Assembly (NCBI GenBank): GCA_047639475.1
Contig: JBLIOD010000005.1
Span: 1 to 64,000, forward strand
DNA: 64,000 nucleotides
Reading direction: 5' to 3'
Source of the DNA: JAAELZ01 sp047639475
Lineage (GTDB): Bacteria > Pseudomonadota > Gammaproteobacteria > Arenicellales > Poriferihabitantaceae
In this document: positions 53,932 to 63,267 of the stretch, in pieces
Layout of the letters: each line of letters opens with the position of its first letter
Position numbering within the stretch: the first letter of the stretch is position 1
Translations under genes and position numbers: made by a program
Notes under the pieces: generated by a model
The model's database searches: none
The model's input: the letters and a program-made list of their open reading frames with translations, nothing else
Told to the model about the DNA's origin: nothing

Positions 53932-54888
53932 ATGAATAAATCAAACCAAGCTATCTCGGTGGGCATCAGCAGTTGCTTAATGGGGATGAAAGTAAGGCAT
54001 GATGGCGGTCATAAGAACTTTGGCTTTGCCATGAATAATCTAAAACCCTATTTCAACTTCGAGACATTCTGCCCAGAAATGGCTGCGGGTATGCCTGTAC
54101 CCCGTCCGGCAATACATCAAATCAAGACCCCAAGTGGCATTAGATTGGTCGATACAAAACACCATAAGCTAGATGTCACTGACGCGATAATAAATAACGC
54201 TAAACAGCCCATCGAGGCAATGTCTCATCTAGCGGGATATATTCTAAAGAAAGATTCACCTAGTTGTGGCATGGAACGGGTGCGCGTTTATAACCACAAA
54301 GGTCAACCAGAAAAGACGGGAATCGGCATATTTACCAAGATGTTATCTGATACCTACCCCAATCTACCTATAGAAGAAGAAGGCAGATTAATGGACCCTG
54401 TTCTAAGAGAAAACTTTGTTGAACGCGTATTCACCTATCAACGATGGGCAAATTTCAGTGCTGCAGGCCATACGGTGCAGGGCTTAATTGCATTCCACAC
54501 ACAACATAAATTTAGCGTATTGAGTCACAACGAAGTGAGCTATCGAAATCTTGGTAAATTGGTCGCTAAAGCGAGAAATAACAACCTGGCCACAAGTTGT
54601 GAGCAATATATAAACGAAGTAATGTGCACATTAAAACAACCCGCGAACCGTAAAACCCACACCAATGTACTGATGCATCTTATGGGTTATTTTAAGTCCA
54701 CTACTTCATCAGAAGAAAAACGGGAGCTACGAATCATATTCGATAACTACAGATTAGGAATGATTCCTCTAATTGTTCCTATTACGATGCTTAAGCATTA
54801 TCTAAACCGCACATCTCAGTCATATTTAATGAACCAAACATACCTCAACCCTTATCCAAACGAATTAAGCCTTCGTAACAGCCTATAA
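53932..54888 (+). CDS. DUF523/DUF1722 (YbgA-type) protein
   Basis: A 318-residue protein. The N-terminal DUF523 part has SVGISSCLMGMKVRHDGGHK and KKDSPSCGMERV, with conserved Cys in SSCLMG and SPSCG. The C-terminal DUF1722 part has RWANFSAAGHTVQGLIAFHTQHKF. YbgA-type proteins are commonly encoded with photolyase (phr) genes, but their role is not settled. It starts 20 bases after the TTGTACAA site and precedes the NDUFA9-like gene by 9 bases. Confidence 0.88.
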   Translation: MNKSNQAISVGISSCLMGMKVRHDGGHKNFGFAMNNLKPYFNFETFCPEMAAGMPVPRPAIHQIKTPSGIRLVDTKHHKLDVTDAIINNAKQPIEAMSHLAGYILKKDSPSCGMERVRVYNHKGQPEKTGIGIFTKMLSDTYPNLPIEEEGRLMDPVLRENFVERVFTYQRWANFSAAGHTVQGLIAFHTQHKFSVLSHNEVSYRNLGKLVAKARNNNLATSCEQYINEVMCTLKQPANRKTHTNVLMHLMGYFKSTTSSEEKRELRIIFDNYRLGMIPLIVPITMLKHYLNRTSQSYLMNQTYLNPYPNELSLRNSL

Positions 54889-54897
54889 ATCTAACCG

Positions 54898-55827
54898 ATG
54901 AATGTCACATTATTTGGTGCAACAGGATTTGTAGGTGGTTACCTTAATGATGCTTTGTGCAAATTAGGAACGCCACCTTGCGTATTCGTCCGCCCGCGCT
55001 CCATAGATAAACTTAGAAACACTCAAAAATGTAGAGTAGTTCAGGGTACCATTTCTGACTCGAAAGCTATCGAGCATGCATTAAAAGACTGCGAGTGCGT
55101 AATTTATAACATTGGTATATTAAGGGAATTTCCCAATCACGGAATTACCTTTAATACCGTTCATCTTCAAGGTGTTAAAAATGTCATCGAAGTGGCTACT
55201 CAGCAAGGTGTAAAGAGGTTTATTTTAATGAGTGCAAATGGTGTTCATGCAGAGGGCACAGAATACCAGCGCACTAAATACGCTGCCGAACAAGCTTTGA
55301 AAAACAGCGGCCTTGATTGGACTATATTTCGCCCTTCTGTACTCTTCGGCGATCCTAGAGGGCGAATGGAATTCGCGACCCAGCTCAGTAACGAATTAAT
55401 TGCTCCGCCCTTTCCTGCACCGCTGTTTTTTAGTGGATTGTTGCCTTTTAGTGCCGGAAACTATGAAATGTCGCCTGCCCACGTAGACGATGTCGCGCAG
55501 GCCTTTGTCGCCGCAATACGTGATGCAGACACCATTGGTAAAACCATAAAGCTTGGGGGAAGTGCCACCCTAAGCTGGAAAGAAATTATCACTATCATCG
55601 CGCGCGCTCAAAATAGGTCAAAGCTGAGCCTGCCCGTTCCCACTGCTTTTATTTACCCTATAGCAAAACTACTACAACGATTTGAGTGGTTTCCCATCAC
55701 CCCTGATCAAATTAAAATGCTACTAGAAAGCAACCGCTGCGATACCGATGGTTTTAAGTCTTTAAGTATCACTCCGTTAGCTTTTAACGTCGAAAACCTA
55801 CAGTATTTAAACGAAGGCAAACAATAA
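54898..55827 (+). CDS. NDUFA9-like atypical short-chain dehydrogenase
   Basis: A 309-residue NAD(P)-binding protein. The Rossmann motif is VTLFGATGFVGGYL (3-16). A Tyr-x3-Lys-like pattern is in YQRTKYAAEQAL (about 122-133). DWTIFRPSVLFGDP is the typical segment of complex I NDUFA9-related proteins. These sense or reduce quinone-linked or lipid-linked substrates. Downstream of DUF523/DUF1722 it completes the plus-strand arm of the module. Confidence 0.85.
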   Translation: MNVTLFGATGFVGGYLNDALCKLGTPPCVFVRPRSIDKLRNTQKCRVVQGTISDSKAIEHALKDCECVIYNIGILREFPNHGITFNTVHLQGVKNVIEVATQQGVKRFILMSANGVHAEGTEYQRTKYAAEQALKNSGLDWTIFRPSVLFGDPRGRMEFATQLSNELIAPPFPAPLFFSGLLPFSAGNYEMSPAHVDDVAQAFVAAIRDADTIGKTIKLGGSATLSWKEIITIIARAQNRSKLSLPVPTAFIYPIAKLLQRFEWFPITPDQIKMLLESNRCDTDGFKSLSITPLAFNVENLQYLNEGKQ

Positions 55828-55909
55828 GCCCTATTTATTGGTAGGATCTTTTAGAGAGCGCCTTTCTCCGTTTATTGATGAGCATTCACTACTGTCCGGT
55901 TAAGATTTA

Positions 55910-56586
55910 TCAGAAACGCTCGAAAGCTAATCTCCATCAGTGATTGCGAGCGTTAATAGCGTTTGATCTCTGTGGTGGGTTATGTTCCTCTGTTGGGGTA
56001 GATCCTAATTACTGTGTAATGTCGGAGAATGACATTTTTTAAGAAAGGCAACACCCTTAAATCTTCCGTCAACGTGTCCATCCAAGGGTTCGGGTTGGTG
56101 TTACAAAATGCCTGCCATGCTCACTTGCCTAACACAAATTGCGACTCACTCAGAGACTGCTTGTGGCGATCTAATTGTGTCACTTCCTGTGGACTCAGAT
56201 AACCTAAATAGTTGTCCTTACAAATCATACTATATTGTGTACCTCACTGGTATCACGATAGTCACATAGCCAATCCAATATTTGTAATATCTGTAACTGA
56301 TCATAAAGATGATGCTCGAACCACAAAATAACTTCATCAAAATGCTGATGTTGTTTGAGTTGGTCATCGCGTTCTTTAAAATCTGTTTTAACTCTTTCAA
56401 GTGGCGCCCATCCTTGATCAGCGATAAATTGCGCTCGAATTGAAGAGAGCGTTGAGAGTGATAGCCCTCCGGTACCGGCCCATCATGCAATACATCACGC
56501 CACGGCAAATACACGCCCGGTAGTGCGCCTTCGCGCATTAGGTTGACGGCAGAATCACCGTTGGTAATGTTAAAAATTTTTTTCAC
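55910..56586 (-). pseudogene. DUF1835-family gene, N-terminal and middle part, frameshifted and truncated
   Basis: From ATG 56586 the frame gives KIFNITNGDSAVNLMREGAL and YLPWRDVLHDGPVPEG, the DUF1835 opening. Near 56390 the frame shifts and continues FDEVILWFEHHLYDQLQILQ. After a stop-free stretch (NYLGYLSPQEVTQLDRH) an in-frame TGA lies at 56121-56123. WQAFCNTNPNPWMDTLTED follows, and a further shift leads to QTLLTLAITDGD near 55915. It starts inside the hrpA stop (overlap 56583-56586). The missing C-terminus resembles the piece at 42112-42298. Confidence 0.7.
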
Positions 56587-59500
56587 TCTACTTCACTTTG
56601 AAAAACTTGCCAAGCTTGCTCTAAGCGTTTGGGGGATACCTTTACAGGGAGGCCCACTGTTTGAGCAAATAAAGACAATCTAAATACCTCAACCAACCAA
56701 CGATATTCATCTAAGGTTGCTGATTCTGAATGTGCCTCATAACTGTCTAAATATCGGCCCCAGTACGGTTGTAATTGCGCTAATTTCGCCAAGTCACCGC
56801 TGACGTCAAACTGGCATCGTTCCAAACGCACTAAACAGCCTTTCAAAAATTTCGGATACCACAGTAGCTGCTGATAACGCACTTCACTAACGAAGCTTTC
56901 ATAAACTAAAAAGCCTAATTGCATTTCGATGTCGGTCGCTATCGTGGAATTAAGCTTGCCTTTTAGATCGTCAAACGCCACTCGTACTTTACTGGCTTGC
57001 GTTAGTACCTTTTCCAATAGCGCGCAGTATTGTTCGCTATCAGCTATCCATTGTTTTGCCACAGTGTCAGCGCTAGCTGCGTAGCTCTTTTTATCTCGAA
57101 TATTCTCAGCAGTTGATTTAAATGCTTCTAACAATAGGGCGTCAACAATTTCTTGTTTCAACTCATCGCTGTTGCCAATACCTACATATCGCAGCGCAAT
57201 GTTTTTCCAATAAGCTAACGGCTTTTTTGCCAAGCCCAATCCCACTGGGTGAGACAGGCAAAACAATCTCACTAGCCCTTGTTGATGAAACCCCGCCGCT
57301 TCCACAGCACTGTCAAACAACTGCACCCCAACGCTTTCAACATTATCTACCAACGCTGGATAAGCGGTTGTGACCGCGCCTTGCTGCAACACTTCAATGG
57401 ACTTAGGTAAGGCGCCAAAGTCCCACTGGGTTTTACCACTTTGTACAATTTGATGATCTACTCGCGCAATTTGTTGTTTAGCCTCACCGCCGTAACGCTG
57501 TTGAAGCTGCTGCAAACTATCAGCCGTTTCAATTTCATCGCCTTCTTCGTCAACCACCGCCAGCTTAATCTTTAAATTGTTATCCACTGATGAAACATCA
57601 AAATCAGTCGCACTTACTTTTATTTTCAGAGCTATCGATAGCGCATCAGCTAAGGCTTCTTCAAGCACTCTTGCATCACGTTCAACTTCAGCTTGAACTC
57701 GCTTTACCGTTTCGGCGATAGGCACGCACAGCTTTCTCAAAGGCTTCGGTAAGCTACGAATTAGCAACTCCAGCTTTTGCGGTAAGTAGCACGGCACCAA
57801 GCGATCAAAGTCAGCAGGCGTTAATTGATTGAGCAAAGGCAAAGGAAATTTGGCAGTGATACCATCATCAAATTCACCTGGCTTAAACTGGTAATTCAAA
57901 TCAATTCGGTTGCCGCGAATTTCTATCGCGTCTGGCAGACTTTGTTGCAGCTCCATACTGAGCTCCCGTTTCATCACTTGTTGTTCGTCCATCAATAAAG
58001 CCGCTTGTTCAGCGTCGCTGGCGGTTTTTAACCACTTCTGCAAACTGGCTTGGCCAAACACCTTAGCAGGCAACAAAGCGTGATAAAAAGCATATAAGGC
58101 GTCGGGAGCCACCAGTACATCGTGGCGGCGCAACTTGTGCTCCATTTTGATAACCGAGTCAATGACCTGCTGGTTATACTCTAAAAACGCAGGCGGTTTT
58201 TCTAAGTCGTTACCCACTAACCCATCGCGAATAAATAACATGCGGGATTCAATGGGATTTATTTTTGAATAGGGGGTGCGGCGCGCTGAGTAAATAGGCA
58301 AGCTCATTAGATAAGCTCGCTCAAAGGCCATCACTTGCCCCGCTTTAGCCGACCAAGTGGGCTCCGAATATTCGCGGCGCAATAAATGTGGCGCCAGCTC
58401 TTCTATCCACTGGGTTTTAATCGGCGCCACCATTCTGGCATAGAGCCTTCCAGTCTCTACCAACTCTGCGGCTACTATCCATTTCGGCGCGGCTTTGAAC
58501 ATTTGTGACCCCGGGAAAATAGCACACTGCTTTGCAAAAGTGCCTTGGTAATCTCCCTTATCACCTTTCATGGCAACTTGGTCTATCAAGCCGGTAAGTA
58601 AGGCTTTATGGATGGCGTCTTCGTTATTGGCTGTGCCTTTAGTGTGCTTTGATTTGCCCGGCTTTAAATCGGCAGTTAAACGCTTCACCAAGTCACCCCA
58701 TTCTCTAATTCTAGGGATAGACAAATAGTTACGCTCACACCACTTGTTAAACTTGTTGCGACTAAGTTCCTGCTGCTGAGTTTGCAAGGTATCCCATAAA
58801 GACAACAAAGCCATAAAATCTGACCCATCACCGCCCATTTGTTTATGGTGCTGACGCGCCGCTTCCATTTTCTCAAACGGGACCAACCTGGGGTCTGCAA
58901 TTTCTAGAGCAGCCGCCAGAACAATGGCAGATTGCAAACAGTCTTGCTCGTTGGCTGCGGCCCATAATATACGGCCAATACGCGGGTCAACCTGCATCCG
59001 CGATAAGTCTTTACCGATAGGCGTCAAACTGCCTTGTTCATCTAGCGCACCGAGGTATTGCAGTTCTTGTTTTGCGCCATTAATTTGACGCCGCTCGGGC
59101 GCATCGATAAAGGGGAAGTGGGCAATTTCGCCTAAGCCTCTAGATAGCAGCGTTAATAACACGCCCGATAAGCTGGTGCGTTTTATTTCTGGTGAAGTGT
59201 ACTCGGGCGCTGAATCAAAATCCTCTTCGCTAAATAAGCGAATGCAGCGACCATTCTTAACGCGGCCACATCGGCCCATTCGCTGATTCGAGGCCGCCTG
59301 AGAAATGCGCTCGATGGGCAGAGCGTTTACCCGCCTACTGGCATGATAGCGGCTAACCCGTGCGTAACCCGTATCCACCACATAATCGATACCGGGTAGG
59401 GTGAGCGAAGTTTCAGCTACGTTGGTGGACAAGATGATTCGCGGCGCACCTGAAGGCCTAAACAAGATGGCTTGCTCTTTGGCGGGCAGTCTCGCGTAGA

Positions 59501-60419
59501 GGGGTAATATTTCTATACCTCGCTTAAGGTGCTTACCCAAAAAGTACATCACTTCGCGAATTTCACGTTCGCCAGGTAAAAACACCAAAGTATTGCCTAC
59601 CTTGGTTTGAAACAAGGTTTCAATGGCACGCAATATGGCTTGATTGGTTTCTTTGTCTGAACGCTCTTTCTCGTTCTCTGGCGCTTGATAAATCAACTCC
59701 ACCGGATAAGTTCTACCGGACACTGTCACCACAGTCGCATTATCAAAATGTTTTGAAAAACGCTCAGTATCGATGGTCGCGGAGGTAATGATCAGCTTTA
59801 AATCGCTGCGCTTCTTAAGCAGCTGTTTCAAAAAACCCAGCAATAAATCAATGTTAAGTGAGCGCTCGTGAGCTTCATCAACAATGATCGTATCGTACTG
59901 CGTTAAGAAACGATCACTGTCCGATTCAGACAACAGCATGCCATCTGTTAATACCTTGATATAGTCTTGATCAGAACATTTTTCTGAAAATCGCACCCGA
60001 AAACCCACCCCTTTACCGACCTCACAATTTAGCTCTTGCGCAAGACGTTCGGAAATAGATCTTGCGGCAATTCGCCGAGGTTGAGTATGCGCGATTTGTC
60101 CGAAGGTGCCTTGTCCAGCAGCTAAGCATAGCTTAGGTAATTGGGTACTTTTACCGGATCCCGTTTCGCCGGCGACCACCACCACTTGGTGCTGCTTGAT
60201 CAGTTCGGTCAACTCATCCGCTCTGGCGCTTATGGGTAGGTTTTCGGGGTAACTCACTGCAAGTTTGTTTTGCAGTCGCTGTTGCGCCTGTTTCATCGAC
60301 GTTGCTACCGCGTTTGAAACCGTTTTTCGCTGTTCAGGTGTTTTTGCTTGAGCAATACGCCGGCGTAACTTGTGACGGTCACGTATCATGCATTGATTAA
60401 GTGTAGCGAGTTGTTCCAT
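56583..60419 (-). CDS. hrpA: ATP-dependent RNA helicase HrpA (DEAH box)
   Basis: A 1278-residue DEAH-family helicase, near the 1300 of E. coli HrpA. Walker A is in VVVAGETGSGKSTQLPK (about 80-96), the DEAH box is DTIIVDEAHERSL, and QRMGRCGRVKNG is motif VI. HA2, OB-fold and the long DUF3418 C-terminal region follow. HrpA rescues ribosome collisions on mRNA. I chose the Met of MEQLATLNQ because the upstream extension overlaps a terminator. The last codons overlap the DUF1835 remnant start. Confidence 0.93.
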   Translation of the reverse strand: MEQLATLNQCMIRDRHKLRRRIAQAKTPEQRKTVSNAVATSMKQAQQRLQNKLAVSYPENLPISARADELTELIKQHQVVVVAGETGSGKSTQLPKLCLAAGQGTFGQIAHTQPRRIAARSISERLAQELNCEVGKGVGFRVRFSEKCSDQDYIKVLTDGMLLSESDSDRFLTQYDTIIVDEAHERSLNIDLLLGFLKQLLKKRSDLKLIITSATIDTERFSKHFDNATVVTVSGRTYPVELIYQAPENEKERSDKETNQAILRAIETLFQTKVGNTLVFLPGEREIREVMYFLGKHLKRGIEILPLYARLPAKEQAILFRPSGAPRIILSTNVAETSLTLPGIDYVVDTGYARVSRYHASRRVNALPIERISQAASNQRMGRCGRVKNGRCIRLFSEEDFDSAPEYTSPEIKRTSLSGVLLTLLSRGLGEIAHFPFIDAPERRQINGAKQELQYLGALDEQGSLTPIGKDLSRMQVDPRIGRILWAAANEQDCLQSAIVLAAALEIADPRLVPFEKMEAARQHHKQMGGDGSDFMALLSLWDTLQTQQQELSRNKFNKWCERNYLSIPRIREWGDLVKRLTADLKPGKSKHTKGTANNEDAIHKALLTGLIDQVAMKGDKGDYQGTFAKQCAIFPGSQMFKAAPKWIVAAELVETGRLYARMVAPIKTQWIEELAPHLLRREYSEPTWSAKAGQVMAFERAYLMSLPIYSARRTPYSKINPIESRMLFIRDGLVGNDLEKPPAFLEYNQQVIDSVIKMEHKLRRHDVLVAPDALYAFYHALLPAKVFGQASLQKWLKTASDAEQAALLMDEQQVMKRELSMELQQSLPDAIEIRGNRIDLNYQFKPGEFDDGITAKFPLPLLNQLTPADFDRLVPCYLPQKLELLIRSLPKPLRKLCVPIAETVKRVQAEVERDARVLEEALADALSIALKIKVSATDFDVSSVDNNLKIKLAVVDEEGDEIETADSLQQLQQRYGGEAKQQIARVDHQIVQSGKTQWDFGALPKSIEVLQQGAVTTAYPALVDNVESVGVQLFDSAVEAAGFHQQGLVRLFCLSHPVGLGLAKKPLAYWKNIALRYVGIGNSDELKQEIVDALLLEAFKSTAENIRDKKSYAASADTVAKQWIADSEQYCALLEKVLTQASKVRVAFDDLKGKLNSTIATDIEMQLGFLVYESFVSEVRYQQLLWYPKFLKGCLVRLERCQFDVSGDLAKLAQLQPYWGRYLDSYEAHSESATLDEYRWLVEVFRLSLFAQTVGLPVKVSPKRLEQAWQVFQSEVE

Positions 60420-60443
60420 GGTGTAAGTAGCTAGACGCTCATA

Positions 60444-60477
60444 CAAAAAAACCGCGCACCCCATAGAGGTACGCGGC
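60444..60477 (-). terminator. Rho-independent terminator of the cyclophilin gene
   Basis: CCGCG-C-ACC pairs with GGT-A-CGCGG around an 8-base loop, with seven Us in the minus-strand RNA. It lies 30 bases past the cyclophilin stop and in the extension upstream of hrpA, arguing against a hrpA start at 60464. Confidence 0.8.
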
Positions 60478-60506
60478 TCATTTTGACTTTAAGAAACTTG
60501 TTAGAA

Positions 60507-61109
60507 CTATTCAACAACCGTCGCTGAAGTAATCACAATGTCTTCTACTGGTACGTCTTGGTGACCATTTTTCTCGCCCGTCGGTTGCTTAGCCATGGCG
60601 TTCACGACGTCCATGCCATCAGTAACCTTACCAAAAACCGCATAGCCCCAACCGCGAGCATCTTTTGATTTATGGTTAAGAAAATCGTTATTGGTTAAGT
60701 TAATGAAAAACTGTGAAGTTGCTGAATGTGGATCATTAGTACGTGCCATCGCTAAAGTACCCAGGTCATTCTTTAAACCGTTATCTGCTTCATTCTCAAT
60801 TGATGCTCCATTTGATCGCTCATTCATACCAGGCTCCATCCCACCCGCTTGCGCCATAAAACCAGGAATCACTCGGTGGAAGATCAAACCGTCATAATGG
60901 CCCGAGGTTACGTAGTTAACAAAGTTTTTAGTGCTATTTGGTGCATTTTCAGCATCTAGCTCAATCATGATGTCACCTAAAGTGGTGCTCATTTTAATAG
61001 TGGGGTTCATAGTGGTGTCCGCAAAAGCATTTGAAAAGGAAAGGGAAAAAGAAAATAAGGTCAGGGTGAAAATAACTAATGCGCTAACGCGCCGAATCAT
61101 TGTTTCCAT
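60507..61109 (-). CDS. Exported cyclophilin-type peptidyl-prolyl isomerase
   Basis: A 200-residue periplasmic PPIase, PpiA-like. A signal peptide (about 1-31, ending NAFAD) precedes the cyclophilin domain with FHRVIPGFMAQAGG, TLAMARTNDPHSATSQFFINL and GYAVFGKV. It catalyses cis-trans isomerisation of Xaa-Pro bonds in secreted proteins. It has its own terminator and lies 40 bases downstream of the YmdB-like gene. Confidence 0.94.
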   Translation of the reverse strand: METMIRRVSALVIFTLTLFSFSLSFSNAFADTTMNPTIKMSTTLGDIMIELDAENAPNSTKNFVNYVTSGHYDGLIFHRVIPGFMAQAGGMEPGMNERSNGASIENEADNGLKNDLGTLAMARTNDPHSATSQFFINLTNNDFLNHKSKDARGWGYAVFGKVTDGMDVVNAMAKQPTGEKNGHQDVPVEDIVITSATVVE

Positions 61110-61149
61110 AGTGTACTTACCGAAAAATAGGTTAAAAGTTTGTAGGGAC

Positions 61150-61929
61150 TTATTCTACCCGAATACGCTGAATACTCCGCGCCTTCTTGGTGGTTTCATC
61201 AACGTCAATTAGCGCGCCGCACAATGCAGCAGGGCCGGTGGCCGGATCGAAACGGCCACGTAGTTTGGTTACATAACCTTCTACAATAATATCCGAGTTC
61301 ACCCCGATCACAGAATTATAAGCGCCTGTCATACCTAGGTCACAAATAAAAGCAGTGCCATCAGGTAAGACTCTCTCATCAGCGGTTTGAACATGGGTAT
61401 GGGTGCCCCATTGAGCGGCAATTTTACCGTCCACAAACCAACCCATTGCTATCTTCTCGCTGGTAGTTTCGGCGTGAAAATCCAGCAAAATTAAGCTATC
61501 TTCCTTACCATGCTCTTCTAGTAAAGCAGTCATGGCTTCAAAAGGGCAGTTCAGGATGGGGTGCATAAAAACCTGCCCCATTAAATTCATCACCGTTACC
61601 TTTACCCCATTTTGGGCGGTTACGGTGACTACTCCTGAGCCCCGCGCTCCTTTCGGAAAGTTGTGAGGCCGCAACAAAGTAGGTTCATCATCGATAAACT
61701 CCAGTACCTCTTTCTTGTTAAAGATATGGTTACCGGAGGTCATGACATCAATATTCAGCGCACATAACTCTTTATAAACACCACGAGTGATACCTGATCC
61801 ACCCGCAGCGTTTTCAATATTCACCACAGTGAAGTCAACGTCATGCTGTTGTTGCAGCTTCGCCAAATTGGCCTGTAATACGCGACGCCCTGGTTTAGCG
61901 ACAACGTCGCCTATAGCTAGTATTTTCAT
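61150..61929 (-). CDS. YmdB-family metallophosphoesterase (TIGR00282)
   Basis: A 259-residue dinuclear metal enzyme. Metal ligands are in KILAIGDVVAKPGR, VNIENAAGGSG, SGNHIFNKKE, LDFHAETTSEK and GTHTHVQTAD. Bacillus YmdB hydrolyses 2',3'-cyclic nucleotides and affects RNA turnover and biofilm choice. The family is common in Firmicutes and some proteobacteria but not universal in gammaproteobacteria. It is 8 bases downstream of the cyclo-ligase gene. Confidence 0.92.
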   Translation of the reverse strand: MKILAIGDVVAKPGRRVLQANLAKLQQQHDVDFTVVNIENAAGGSGITRGVYKELCALNIDVMTSGNHIFNKKEVLEFIDDEPTLLRPHNFPKGARGSGVVTVTAQNGVKVTVMNLMGQVFMHPILNCPFEAMTALLEEHGKEDSLILLDFHAETTSEKIAMGWFVDGKIAAQWGTHTHVQTADERVLPDGTAFICDLGMTGAYNSVIGVNSDIIVEGYVTKLRGRFDPATGPAALCGALIDVDETTKKARSIQRIRVE

Positions 61930-61937
61930 TAAATAAG

Positions 61938-62522
61938 TTAAAAACGTTTTATCTCTAGATCAGTGACAATACCATCAATGGGTACATCCCAGCTGGCAAA
62001 TGGTAGCTGTTCTACTTTTTGGAATTGGTGCGCTAAACCAATTAGTTTTGGGCGACGATATAAGGGGTGACGCATAGTGAATTCCAAAGTCCGATCATAG
62101 TAACCTCCGCCCATACCCAAGCGATTGGCTTGTTCGTCATAGGCAACTAAGGGCATTAGCAAGCAATCTATTTTGCTCGTTTTAATCAATTCTTTGCGAG
62201 TGCACAGCGGTTCTGGAATACCAAACTTATTCGGAGAGAACTTTGTATCTGGTGTGACTTCGCCAAACGACATCGGCCGGTCATCCCAATGCGACAAAAT
62301 GGGTAGATAGCATCTTTTTCCCACGGACCAAGCCCACTTCATCGCTAAAACAGGGTCAATTTCACCGTCACTTTGTAGATATAGCCCCACCGTACTGGCA
62401 CTGCGAAACGCGTTTACCGACTTGAGGTTAGCGCGTAATCGATAAGCCGCCAACTGATGTTCCTCCACAGTGACCACGCGGCGCTTTTTACGCATGTCTT
62501 TACGTAATTGGTTACGGTTCAT
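61938..62522 (-). CDS. 5-formyltetrahydrofolate cyclo-ligase
   Basis: A 194-residue enzyme converting 5-formyl-THF to 5,10-methenyl-THF with ATP. The N-terminal NRNQLRKDMRKKRR and LRANLKSVNAFRSASTVGLYLQSDGEIDP are the family opening. RLGMGGGYYDRTLEF (about 135-149) is the ATP/substrate motif. In E. coli the equivalent fau (ygfA) lies directly downstream of 6S RNA, and the same order is seen here. Confidence 0.93.
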   Translation of the reverse strand: MNRNQLRKDMRKKRRVVTVEEHQLAAYRLRANLKSVNAFRSASTVGLYLQSDGEIDPVLAMKWAWSVGKRCYLPILSHWDDRPMSFGEVTPDTKFSPNKFGIPEPLCTRKELIKTSKIDCLLMPLVAYDEQANRLGMGGGYYDRTLEFTMRHPLYRRPKLIGLAHQFQKVEQLPFASWDVPIDGIVTDLEIKRF

Positions 62523-62561
62523 TTAGGTAAGTTTTTAATCAAGAAAAAGATAAAGTGCGCT

Positions 62562-62752
62562 ACCCACCTATGCCGTGGTTCCTCCGTACCTTGAACCGGA
62601 AAGTTCAAGTGGGAGCACCGGCTCGAGTTCGGGCTTTCCGCTGAGTTTAGTTACCTAAAAACACGGACATGCTACACCCCTGTTGCAATCCAGCTCCCGG
62701 TAAGGTGTTTAGGTTCAAAGGGATTGGGATTCGCTCACTAACATCGCAGGTA
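62562..62752 (-). ncRNA. ssrS: 6S RNA
   Basis: An approximately 190-base RNA on the minus strand just upstream of the cyclo-ligase gene. It contains the conserved CTTGAACTTTCCGGTTCAAG hairpin near the 3' half, matching the CUUGAAC...GUUCAAG element of gammaproteobacterial 6S RNA. The AT-rich central bulge lies around GTTTTTAGGTAAC. The ends are estimated from pairing of ACCTGCGATG with CGGCATAGGT. 6S RNA sequesters the sigma-70 holoenzyme in stationary phase. Boundaries are uncertain by about 10 bases. Confidence 0.85.
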
Positions 62753-62874
62753 ACGCAGCCGTAGTTTAACAAACCTTTCCTGAAGCGTTGCTGTTTTCAC
62801 AGGTCAATACCAAACTCTCCGCAATAAACTGACTGACCGAGAACTGCTGTTATTAATGGATAGAGAGGAAAAGG

Positions 62875-63093
62875 TTACGCCTTATTTTTGTTTGCCAGCA
62901 ATTCATTAATTTCCTCAGATTTAAACTGCGCTAACATGGGTACTAATGAAGGAATGCCTGACTCAAAGCCATCAGTTTTAGCACCTTGTTTTAAAAGAAG
63001 TAAAATCGCTTCTATATTTTTGTACTGTATTGCCAAAAACAAAGGGCTTTCAAAAATGCTCTCGTACCCATTAATGTTACTTCCTGCCTCAAT
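62875..63093 (-). pseudogene. Ankyrin-repeat protein fragment
   Basis: An open stretch of about 72 codons on the minus strand with no start codon. The first codon follows a TAA (63094-63096). It reads EAGSNINGYESIFESPLFLA, with the repeat continuing YKNIEAILLLLKQGAKTDG. This matches ankyrin repeat geometry. It ends NELLANKNKA and stop. Only one full repeat and part of another remain, so the N-terminal portion is lost. No neighbouring gene explains it. Confidence 0.6.
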
Positions 63094-63204
63094 TTAGAAG
63101 TGAAATCGCTAATCGTAGGAGTTTAAACCACCTAACAAAAATCATTTGTGAAAACAATTCCTCTCTTTTTCGCTAAGGCTTTCGCACTAAAATTAACTTC
63201 CCCT

Positions 63205-63242
63205 TAAAAAAAGGCCTCCCCGCACTTGGTGACAGGAAGGCC
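63205..63242 (-). terminator. Terminator of the cytochrome P460 gene
   Basis: GGCCT and AGGCC pair with a further interrupted CC-GG extension. The minus-strand RNA then runs into seven Us. It is about 25 bases beyond the cytochrome stop codon. Confidence 0.75.
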
Positions 63243-63267
63243 AGATACCTAAAAATACAAGTTAAAA

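Noticed and set aside
42683..55827. Phage defence island
   Set aside because: All genes belong to DNA repair, lipid modification or cofactor families. No nuclease, toxin or helicase partner is seen.
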